A stretch of DNA of 10,416 nt from Phoronis ovalis. Taxonomy: Eukaryota; Phoronida; Phoronidae. Within the stretch, counting starts at the first letter, position 1; each line of letters starts with the position of its first letter. Location: positions 1 through 10,416 of the forward strand of contig JAOXYB010063879.1 in assembly GCA_028565635.1 (NCBI GenBank), given 5' to 3'. The notes beneath the pieces were generated by a model. It was not told the origin of the DNA. It ran no database searches and saw only the letters and a program-made list of their open reading frames with translations. The position numbers were made by a program, and so were the translations under genes. This document shows, in pieces, positions 1 through 7,260 of the stretch.

Positions 1-245
1 TGACATAGATGGCTTTACAACTAAAGAAACTACATCATATGATGGGCATCTGTCTGCACCTGCAGACCTCTTGTTGTTATTAAGTCTCATAATTTCTGAA
101 AAAATATACAATATCTGCAAATCATTCAAAATTTACAAATCTGAATTGAAAAGTGAATGTACCATTTAAAGAAACATGCTGACATCAAAAAAGAACGCAC
201 AAACATTTTGAAAGCACTAAATGTTGTAATACTGTACTTTTTCAG
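1..245 (+). other. GUSB: Intron sequence upstream of the first visible GUSB exon
   Basis: AT-rich, with no codon run resembling the missing N-terminal part of the enzyme. It ends in a clear acceptor (ctttttcag). I read it as the 3' part of an intron whose donor is outside the window. Confidence 0.8.
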
Positions 246-421
246 TGGGTGAATGGAAACCAAGTAATGGAACATGAAGGTGGTCATTTACCATTTGAAT
301 GTGAAATTAATCAATACGTCAATTGGACAGCGGCTAATATTGTGACCGTTGCTGTAAACAATACTCTAACTCCAACTACACTGCCACCAGGAACTATCAG
401 ATACGAAAATGACACAAACTG
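246..421 (+). CDS. GUSB: GUSB exon a (jelly-roll part)
   Basis: Follows a ttttttcag acceptor and starts in phase 0 with the codons for W-V-N-G. It ends two bases into a Trp codon before donor GTAATT. It encodes [10 protein letters not shown] and [13 protein letters not shown], both close to the human enzyme. Three N-glycosylation sequons (NWT, NNT, NDT) lie here. Confidence 0.94.
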
Positions 422-3400
422 GTAATTAACTTTTATCTTGTTCCTGAATATGTAAAATGTGATAGTATATGGAGCATAACAGTTTACATCATTTTACATT
501 GTACTAAACTTGTCCATACCATGCACAAATCAAAGTTGACAAATTAATAAAATGCAGTAGCTAGATAGCATTACAAAAAGGACTAACTGATGCCAATGTT
601 GTGGCTGCTTTTGAATCTGCAGACCTATTGGACTTGTACGTTTTGAAAGATTTTGTTTTAAAATCGTGTTCTTTTCCAAACACGCTTTTACCACTCTATC
701 ATTTTATTTAACTATCCAAATTTAATATGTTATTTCAATCTTAATCTAAGTAAGCTCATCTGTTACGCTGTGTTCTTTTTTATATATGCTCACCAGGTGG
801 CCTTCTGGTTATTTTGTGCAGAATTTACAGATGGATTTTTTCAACTATGCTGGTATACAAAGACCAGTAAAACTCTATACAACACCTAAGGTGTTTGTTG
901 ATGACATTACTGTAACGACTTCTATCTCTGATAAAGCAGGTGAGTACAATATTTGCTGTAACAATGCTAATCTGTTTATCTCATTATTTGCCCAACCTCC
1001 CTAAAGAAATACCACTTTTCCTGCATTTTTTTTCACACAAACATATCTTTTTTTTTTAAAGTACCAAACCAGAATTTTGAGTGAAATTTTATATATACTA
1101 ATTTGTATGTGAACTTATAAAATATTAAAAAACCTAGGACAAGGCTATATACATGTACAAAGGTTGATGTTCTTATACTCAACTGTCAGAATAAATGCAT
1201 GTAATTATTAAAATTTGAAAAAAGTTACTTTATCTTTTACAGGTGTCATAAATTACATTGTTACATATGGAGGTAACTCAACAAAGCCTTCTTGTACAGT
1301 ATCAGTTGTAGATAAGAATGGTAACAGTGTTCAGTCATTTACTCATAAATTACCAGATATTATGGGAAACAGCATTGAAGCTGCTGCTGAGAATAGTCAT
1401 GCATTTAATGGACAACTGAAGATTACAAATCCTCATTTATGGTGGCCATATACAATGAATGCTTCAAACCCAGGATATATGTACACATTTGTGGTAAATA
1501 TTTAAAAAAAATACACTATGCTTTAGACACCTCTTTTAAGAGATACACCTCTTTTAAGAGATACACCATTAAGCTGTATACATTATTGAATTAAATTCAC
1601 ATAGTTAGTGTATCCAAAAATAATTATTTGAAGGGTAACAAAAATATTGTTTTTTTTAGGTTGCATTGCATACAAATACCTCCACAGATATATATCGGCA
1701 GCCAGTTGGTGTACGGACAGTAACAGTTACAAAGAATCAATTTTTGATCAACAACAAGCCATTTTATTGTCATGGTGTTGCCAAGCACGAAGATTCTGAT
1801 GTGAGATTCCTCTTTTATTTGCCTTTGGTATAGTGGGTGGTAGATACAGGGGTAGATGGATAGATTGGATGGATAGTGTAAATTTCTGTTTATATGCTGA
1901 TTAAAAATTTTGCAGCAAACATTTATGATTTAAACAGATTCTTGAAAACTCTTGAATCATATTTATGCTTTTTATGTATCAAACATAAATAAGTGTAATG
2001 ACGTTTTGCACATTTTAAAGAAAGTACGACTTTTGCTGGAAAATCAAGAATTATGCTAATCTCTTTTATTTTTATAGAGGAATTTCCAAAGTAAATTCAT
2101 ACAAAGCTGAAACATTATTATAATTATAAAATTTTTATTTGTATTGTTTTCAGATCAGAGGAAAGGGATTAGATTATCCACTGATTGCAAGAGACTTTAA
2201 CTTGTTGAAATGGCTTGGAACCAATTGTTTCCGAACATCTCACTATCCATATGCTGAAGAAATCATGGACCAAGCAGATCAACAGGGCATTGTAGTTATT
2301 GATGAAAGTCCTGGTGTTGGCATACAGTGAGTACCATTTTGCTTATATTTTATAGAGCATTCTTTTGTAGTGTTGTATTTATTTTTTAGGTATATTTTTC
2401 TCAAACAATAATGAGTATCAAGCCAGGGCCATTAATTATCATCTTCACCACTGGGGCGATATGTTAGTGTGAAAATGTTTTCAATCTATAGAATGTGTTT
2501 ATTGTGCTGCAAAATAAATAGCTTGATAATTAACTTTCCAAAACACTCTAGAAATTTGGAAATGTAAACAGTATTTTGAAATTATCAGACAATAAATCGA
2601 ATAATGCTTTGAAGAAAAACTGATATATTTTAAAGCATTAGCATCAAATCTCTCATTGTTCACAATATCCATGGAGTACATGTACAAGACTTAAAAAAAA
2701 GCCAAGTAGAAAGAGTCCTTCTGACAAAAGATGACATAAGAATACAATAAGGATTTTCCCATTCACCTCAATAGTAATGTATTGTCTTCTAGCAAATGGA
2801 CTAACTCTTCACGGAAAATTCTGTGAGGGCACGATTAAAGATAATCATGTCTCATGCCTATTCCCGATTTTTTTTGTGCAGTCTTAACCAGTTAACTATG
2901 TGTGACCTCTAACAATGGACCACTAGGGGGAGTTAGTGAGAAATACTCGGAAAACTTGGGTGACTGCAGTTGCTAAGCTTGGAATCTGATATAATTCCCA
3001 ATTTTTGATAAAAAATGACCTATTCAAATAGTGATTTCTCTCACTTTGTGCGAAATTATATCCACTTCCAAAATAATTAGCTAGAGATGTCCCCATGGCT
3101 TCCCAGGGGCCAAAGGAAAAGAAAAAAAATGCAACTAATATGCTCGCCGGACTATATTCAGCCTATACATGGTTACAGTTGGCTCTTAATGCCAGATGGA
3201 GTTGTTATGAATATATATTGATGTGGGGATGCTTGCTATTTATTCAAGAAGGCTAAAATTGAACTGTTACAATTGAAGTAATAAAACGAGTAAAAATGAG
3301 AATCTTACAAATTAAATAGTCAAATCAAATTAATATGTTAATGTAAACAACGCATTAGAGTACACAATTTTGACAGTAAGATGTTGCTTAAAACTGACTA

Positions 3401-6225
3401 TATTAGTCCATGATAAAGATATACATGTATCTTTTAGTGTAGGAAATTTTGGGCAGAAGTCATTGAATCATCACCTTGTGGTAATGGAAGAAATGTATCG
3501 CCGAGATAAGAACAGACCCGCAGTTGTTATGTGGTCAGTTGCCAATGAACCACAATCTAATGAGAAGGATGCAGAACAGTATTTTAAGTAAGCATTGCTA
3601 TAATTTGAAATAACACAATCCTGTTTTACTTGTAAATTAAAAATTTTGCTTTGTACTCAATAGCAGGACTCTAGCACAATGATTTTAGTGAACTATATTG
3701 AATAAGGGTATGTGGCAATCTTAGTAATATACTTGTTTGCCATATTGTTCAGCTCCTGCTAGTAAGGAGGTGACTAATGGGAAATTTCTTTCAAAGGTTT
3801 CTTAGAAGGTGTATTTTGATGATTTTTCAGCCACTGACTGTTCAATACCTTAATAAAAAAAATATATTCTTAATGGTATTTCTTGATAATGATGTCTGTT
3901 AGTTTTTTTTACTGTTTGTTCTAGTTCAGGGTTTGTATAATCAGGACTAAATAATCATGAAATAATATTTTGCTTTACTAACAGTAGTAGCCAGAGGATG
4001 AGTGTGTGTGTTACAGCAAAACAATTATCAGACCCTCTGGAATTCCGTTTCGATCCCCAGGGTTCGATCTGTTATCGTAAATGAATATTTGATCAAAAAT
4101 AGCAATTTTTTGGCCGGAACTTTGAAAAATCTCTTAATGTATGATTTGTGCAGAACTTTAAATTTGTCATTTGTGTTGCAGAGTAAGGAGAAAATTGTTG
4201 CAGAATTTTAAATTTTTCACTACGGAAATCCACAGGGTCTAAATGAAACATTACTAGTAGAACAATAGACAGTTCTTGCTAACTGTTGAGTGCTGTTCAA
4301 GCTTTTGTCTTTTAGATCTGTCATTGGACACGTAAAGAGCCTTGATTCCACGAGACCAGTTACATTCGTAATAGGACCAGGGAAGTATTATACTGACAAA
4401 GCAGTGAGTACATTTCTAATCCATGTTTGTAGGTTGGGAAATTGTAAGATTTGTTTTTGTTCTTGCTTTTAACTGAGAGGATGAAGTTGCAAATCAAATC
4501 TCTTAAAAGTTTTCTCTTTACTGGGAATGTGCTATTCTGTGCTTCTTTTATATTACAGCAGAGGAATTTAAAACTGAATTATAAGGCAAAACTGTTCAGA
4601 TGCTCTATTATCAAACGTAATTCCTGTGTCATAAACAGGAGCAATAAATAGAGAATGGAATTAAGTTGCAATACTTGAACAGCATCTTTGTTGTAGTCCC
4701 TTGAGCATGTTGTAAATATCTCTTGGCTGAAAATGACCCGAATACTTGTGATTTTCAGGCCCAGTTTGTAGACGTTTTGTGCATCAACCGTTATTACGGT
4801 TGGTATAGTGATACTGGACATACTGAGATCATACAGAGGCAGTTAGCGTATGATTTTGGCAAATGGTATACTACATTCAACAAACCCATCATCATAACGG
4901 AATATGGTGCTGACACTGTGGCTGGATTACACCAGGTTGGTAGCCTGAGAGTATTCAGATTACTTTTAGATAGAAGTACAAGCGTAGGTCCATGTGAATA
5001 TTCTGGATTTAGATTTGATGCTTTTTATTTATTTACTGTATTGCCATTGTTCAAAAGTATCGTTTGCTACCTTTTGCCTTGTTTCAAAAAATTTGATAAG
5101 TTTCTTTTCACTGTTTATCATTGTTTCCCTTTTACATTTTCATGAGAGCAATTAATCTAATATTAATTTGCAAGTTTTGATCTCATCTGGAAGATGCCAC
5201 ATTTTCAAAAAGCAGATGGCTGATATATTTTTGATTGAGGGTTATCTTATATACTTTTTCAATAAATGATCAAATGAGATAGGGTAGAAAGAATGATGAA
5301 CTGAAAAACGATCTACTAAATGACAGACATAGTCCCAACCAACCAACCAACCAACCAACCAACCAACCAACCAACCAACCAACCAACCAGAGTCTTGACA
5401 GTTATGTTCACCGTAAAGCTTCTCCGGTATATGTATCCCTGTGTGTGTCATTCTTTTGTTATATTTTGTTATAACATTGCTCATTCCAGAGTCCATCTTT
5501 TGTATTCACTGAAGAATATCAAGTTGATTTTATGAATGAATATTTTCAAGCCTTTGACACTCTGAGAAAACAATTCTTAGTTGGTGAAATGGTTTGGAAT
5601 TTTGCTGATTTTGCAACCTGCGAAGGTTAGTTTTGCAACATTTGCATTTGGTGATTAGCATTTAAGTTAATAGAAAAATTTCACTTACTGTAGGTTACAC
5701 TTATTGTGAACAAATGCACATGTTCTAATAGTTCGATCAAGATTTATTGATAAACTATTTTATTGTAAATGACATCTTTTTGTTCAAATACTGACATTCT
5801 ATTGTTTATTTATTTTTCTAATAACTTGAATTAATTTTGCAAAATGCATTTATAATGATAACAGAAGAAAGTAATGTTCTAAACTTAATTATTGTTCTAA
5901 ACTTTCAGAATCAATGACATGTTTTGTAACAAGTTATTTTCTGTTTTTGAGACTAAATGAGACTAATTGTGATTTATTGCAGTCACCAATATAAACACGT
6001 AAATAATTGGCCAATAAATTGCATTTAGTTGCAACTGAAAGAAGTCACTAAGATTTATAATTAAGTTTATTTATTTTATGTTCTTTTCCAGGTGTAAAAC
6101 GGGTAGATGGCAATAAAAAGGGAGTTTTCACTCGACAGAGACAACCCAAAATGGCAGCTCATTTATTACGTCATCGTTACCAGAACTTAATTAGAGAAAG
6201 AAGTGAAGAAATGGCAAAAAAATAG
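246..6225 (+). CDS. GUSB: Beta-glucuronidase (GH2), ten exons, 5' end missing
   Basis: Lysosomal beta-glucuronidase, which removes terminal glucuronic acid from glycosaminoglycan fragments and glucuronides. Joining 246-421, 797-939, 1243-1493, 1660-1800, 2154-2326, 3438-3587, 4316-4403, 4759-4935, 5490-5625 and 6092-6225 gives 1569 bases: 522 codons plus TAG, all in frame with GT-AG introns. The protein follows human GUSB from its WVNG segment to near the C-terminus, so about 120 residues (signal peptide and start of the jelly-roll domain) lie upstream. Partial residues 1-105 end the jelly-roll, about 106-223 form the Ig-like domain, and about 224-522 the TIM barrel. Seen: [13 protein letters not shown] (GH2 signature 1), acid/base Glu332 in WSVANEP, nucleophile Glu422 in TEYGAD, and Asn486-x-Lys488 in GNKKG, which marks glucuronidases within GH2. 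The NNT sequon matching human Asn173 is kept. There are no stops or frameshifts; the only oddities are a weak donor after exon 8 and a short C-terminus. Confidence 0.96.
422..796 (+). other. GUSB: GUSB intron 1 (375 bp)
   Basis: AT-rich GT-AG intron with a T-rich 3' end. Nothing else recognisable. Confidence 0.9.
797..939 (+). CDS. GUSB: GUSB exon b (end of jelly-roll)
   Basis: Acceptor ctcaccag and donor GTGAGT. Encodes [27 protein letters not shown] and DDITVTTS, matching the human segment almost residue for residue. It ends in phase 1 at residue 107, near the jelly-roll/Ig-like domain border. Confidence 0.95.
940..1242 (+). other. GUSB: GUSB intron 2 (303 bp)
   Basis: AT-rich GT-AG intron with two long T runs (about 1025-1060). 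No other feature seen. Confidence 0.9.
1243..1493 (+). CDS. GUSB: GUSB exon c (Ig-like domain)
   Basis: Acceptor cttttacag and donor GTAAAT. It completes a split Gly codon and carries most of the Ig-like beta-sandwich, ending with [16 protein letters not shown] (human LWWPYLM...). This is the most diverged exon, as expected for that domain. Two sequons (NST, NAS) are present. I saw no CpG in its 251 bases. Confidence 0.94.
1527..1567 (+). repeat. 18-bp tandem duplication in GUSB intron 3
   Basis: The 18-bp unit acacctcttttaagagat occurs at 1527-1544 and again at 1545-1562 without a mismatch, followed by a partial third copy (acacc, 1563-1567). Each unit contains ctctt-tt-aagag, a 5-bp inverted repeat, so each copy could form a small hairpin. 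It lies in the shortest intron (166 bp) and looks like a young slippage duplication. Confidence 0.9.
1660..1800 (+). CDS. GUSB: GUSB exon d (entry to TIM barrel)
   Basis: A long T-run acceptor (tttttttag) and donor GTGAGA, phase 0 at both ends. Encodes [19 protein letters not shown] and [10 protein letters not shown]. Human has HGVNKHEDAD, so the Asn is Ala here; E. coli glucuronidase also lacks Asn at this position, so activity is not put in doubt. Confidence 0.95.
1801..2153 (+). other. GUSB: GUSB intron 4 (353 bp)
   Basis: GT-AG intron. Apart from the GGAT/TAGA-rich stretch at its 5' side, it holds only AT-rich sequence. Confidence 0.9.
1841..1876 (+). repeat. Degenerate GGAT/TAGA tetranucleotide repeat
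   Basis: Interleaved tagat and ggat units over about 36 bases (tagatggatagattggatgg). An imperfect, probably decaying microsatellite inside a GUSB intron. Confidence 0.6.
2154..2326 (+). CDS. GUSB: GUSB exon e (GH2 signature 1)
   Basis: Acceptor gttttcag. The donor is GTGAGT at 2327: reading on would meet an in-frame TGA at 2328. Encodes [20 protein letters not shown], then [19 protein letters not shown] and [12 protein letters not shown], which fit the GH2 signature 1 pattern. Confidence 0.96.
2327..3437 (+). other. GUSB: GUSB intron 5 (1111 bp)
   Basis: The largest intron in the window. The first third is AT-rich and plain. Positions about 2700-3250 are less AT-biased and hold the CTCF-like site at 2920-2933 and a more complex stretch at about 3085-3160 (tccccatggcttcccagg). 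That texture suggests an inserted, decayed repeat, but I see no terminal repeats, target-site duplication or coding remnant to prove it. Confidence 0.75.
2920..2933 (+). promoter_or_regulatory. CTCF-like binding motif
   Basis: ccactagggggagt agrees with the bilaterian CTCF core CCASYAGRKGGCRS at 12 of 14 positions; the mismatches are A for C at position 12 and T for S at 14. It sits in GUSB intron 5. This is a sequence match only: occupancy is not shown, and a repeat could carry such a motif by chance. Confidence 0.4.
3438..3587 (+). CDS. GUSB: GUSB exon f (catalytic acid/base)
   Basis: Acceptor atcttttag ends at 3437. A second AG five bases downstream (tgtag) would shift the frame, so the first is used. 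Donor is GTAAGC. Encodes [20 protein letters not shown] and MWSVANEP; the Glu codon at 3547-3549 is the acid/base residue (human Glu451). The human sequon at Asn420 (NNVS) is not conserved. Confidence 0.95.
3588..4315 (+). other. GUSB: GUSB intron 6 (728 bp)
   Basis: AT-rich GT-AG intron. At 3991-4070 there is a patch of different texture. It has a 7-bp inverted repeat (ccagagg 3991-3997, cctctgg 4034-4040), a TG run, and ttcgatc repeated directly at 4049-4055 and 4063-4069. It resembles a scrap of a tRNA-derived element but does not fold as a tRNA. Nothing else is seen. Confidence 0.75.
4316..4403 (+). CDS. GUSB: GUSB exon g
   Basis: Acceptor gtcttttag and donor GTGAGT. This 88-base exon completes a Lys codon and ends in phase 0. 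Encodes [17 protein letters not shown] and YYTDKA (human VIAHTKSLDPSRPVTFV and YAADKG). Confidence 0.94.
4404..4758 (+). other. GUSB: GUSB intron 7 (355 bp)
   Basis: GT-AG intron, AT-rich, with a TTTTTGTTCTTGC-like pyrimidine stretch. No other feature seen. Confidence 0.9.
4759..4935 (+). CDS. GUSB: GUSB exon h (nucleophile)
   Basis: Acceptor tgattttcag. The donor GTTGGT is weak, but homology (GLHQ, then SPSF...) places the junction here in phase 0. Encodes [18 protein letters not shown] with the active-site Tyr region, then [15 protein letters not shown] with the nucleophile Glu codon at 4900-4902 (human Glu540). Confidence 0.95.
4936..5489 (+). other. GUSB: GUSB intron 8 (554 bp) with weak donor
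   Basis: Starts with the weak donor GTTGGT and ends with ctcattccag. The exon h frame stays open for 70 codons into the intron (to a TGA at 5143-5145), but that stretch has no likeness to glucuronidase. The intron contains the AACC microsatellite. Confidence 0.85.
5337..5388 (+). repeat. (AACC)13 microsatellite
   Basis: Thirteen uninterrupted AACC units, preceded by CCC and followed by AG. The complementary strand is (GGTT)n. Both strands are open here, giving TNQP or GWLV repeats, which is a trivial effect of a perfect tetranucleotide repeat and not a gene. Lack of interruptions suggests it is length-polymorphic. Confidence 0.97.
5490..5625 (+). CDS. GUSB: GUSB exon i
   Basis: Acceptor ctcattccag and donor GTTAGT. 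Encodes [20 protein letters not shown] and [11 protein letters not shown] (human VGELIWNFADF). It ends in phase 1. Confidence 0.94.
5626..6091 (+). other. GUSB: GUSB intron 9 (466 bp)
   Basis: Donor GTTAGT and acceptor cttttccag; very AT-rich. No other feature seen. Confidence 0.9.
6092..6225 (+). CDS. GUSB: GUSB last exon with stop
   Basis: Acceptor cttttccag. Encodes [20 protein letters not shown] and ends RSEEMAKK then TAG at 6223-6225. GNKK holds the Asn-x-Lys pair that recognises the glucuronate carboxylate. The tail is shorter than human, which has a further C-terminal stretch that is processed off; the human sequon near Asn631 is also absent. Confidence 0.95.
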
Positions 6226-6392
6226 AACTGACACCCAAATAACACATGAAACACTAATTGACGGACTAAGGATCTTACAATTAGATTTACAATTCATAAA
6301 ATTCTGTTTTAGGTTGTATCTCAAGATATTGTTCATATGTGTCATGTCGTTGTATTGGAAAAGATTTCTTTTTTTAAAGAATGTGTTTTAAT

Positions 6393-6398
6393 ATTAAA
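6393..6398 (+). terminator. Likely GUSB poly(A) signal (ATTAAA)
   Basis: ATTAAA, the commonest variant signal, lies about 170 bases after the stop, with a GT-rich stretch (gtttgtgt, 6433-6440) about 35 bases downstream. It would give a 3' UTR of roughly 190 bases. Inferred from sequence only. Confidence 0.45.
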
Positions 6399-6628
6399 TA
6401 ATCGTTATTGATATTTTGAAACAAGAAACACAGTTTGTGTCAAAAAACATCAAAATTGTTCACTATCTGCATTACCTGGATGAGCCAATAGTTTGTCTTT
6501 AAAAAAAAATTATCTTCAATGCAACATTTAGATAATTATTTGAAAAGACATAGTCAACTTTATAATTTGCACTGTCAACATTGTTAGCCGTCTATCTTTG
6601 GTTATCCCATGACTACTATTTAACAGGT

Positions 6629-6634
6629 AATAAA
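6629..6634 (+). terminator. Alternative GUSB poly(A) signal (AATAAA)
   Basis: A canonical AATAAA about 400 bases past the GUSB stop, without an obvious GT-rich element behind it. A possible distal site. Confidence 0.3.
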
Positions 6635-6744
6635 AGGTCATACTCATCCATTACTAATTATAACAAAACCAACCTTAATCTTGTTTCCTGTTGACGTAGG
6701 AAACTACATTTTTTCTTTAGTTCTAACTACTAGGATACATATAG

Positions 6745-6780
6745 TAAACTCTACCAGGATTGGCCACAGATTAGAGTTTA
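6745..6780. repeat. Inverted repeat, 9-bp arms, 18-base loop
   Basis: taaactcta (6745-6753) and tagagttta (6772-6780) are perfect reverse complements around an 18-base loop. It lies beyond the likely GUSB poly(A) site and could be in the 3' UTR of the GPCR. No flanking target duplication is evident. Confidence 0.6.
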
Positions 6781-7260
6781 ATATGTCTTAGGTTTTAATA
6801 ATGAACCGCTTTGTTCAAAAAAATATATTTTGCACAGCCACAAAGTCCCTTAATACTCCCAACAGCACCACAATAATTCAGAACTTGTTATGGATCAGGG
6901 TTTTTTGCTATAGTTTCGTACTGTACAGTATATATATTATTTTATAACAATTTTAAGAGTTTCAGTTTAGAAAACAATAAAAAACTTTAAAGCACAAATT
7001 TGTGGAAAATGAATAAATAACAACCATGCGATATAATAATTACGGGAATTATTAACAAGTATTAAATTACTGTTTTCATAACAACAATATATATATATTT
7101 TTGTGTCAATGTCGTAATAGAATAAGTAAGTTAAAATGGAAAATGATGTAACCATCACAAAATTGACATTATGTGAATGTTTTCTAAGAACAACTTACAA
7201 CAGTAGAAAACAGTAAGAGCAATTTTAAATAAATTCTTGCATTTAGTGATAAAGGAAACA

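Larger units (their letters stand above)
6226..7260. other. Spacer between convergent GUSB and GPCR 3' ends
   Basis: About 1.03 kb, very AT-rich, holding both 3' UTRs. It includes the GUSB poly(A) candidates, a 9-bp-arm inverted repeat at 6745-6780, a 12-bp palindrome (tactgtacagta, 6919-6930) and a short TA run near 7088. I did not see AATAAA on the - strand for the GPCR; ATTAAA on that strand (6777-6782) is the best substitute. Short open frames here (for example 6967-7158 on the - strand) look random. Confidence 0.8.

Noticed and set aside
590-640. Possible extra exon in GUSB intron 1 (a codon-like stretch reading [14 protein letters not shown])
   Set aside because: Flanking exons already join in frame and match human GUSB without a gap. 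No acceptor/donor pair of the right phase surrounds it.
2499-2687. 62-codon - strand open frame in GUSB intron 5
   Set aside because: Low-complexity AT-rich sequence with no domain, no splice context and no promoter; it is consistent with chance.
4041-4074. tRNA-like or SINE B-box signal (two ttcgatc copies 14 bases apart, one within ggttcgatc)
   Set aside because: Neither copy has complementary 5-base stems for a T arm, and no A box, anticodon arm or acceptor stem can be laid out upstream. At best it is a scrap of an old element.
4579-4821. 80-codon - strand open frame across GUSB intron 7 and exon h
   Set aside because: It overlaps well-supported GUSB coding sequence on the other strand, and its product shows no recognisable motif.
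5242-5535. Open frames on both strands with GWLV or TNQP repeats
   Set aside because: They arise from the perfect AACC microsatellite, which has no stop in the relevant frames. The flanking codons show no protein-like signal, and the region is a GUSB intron.
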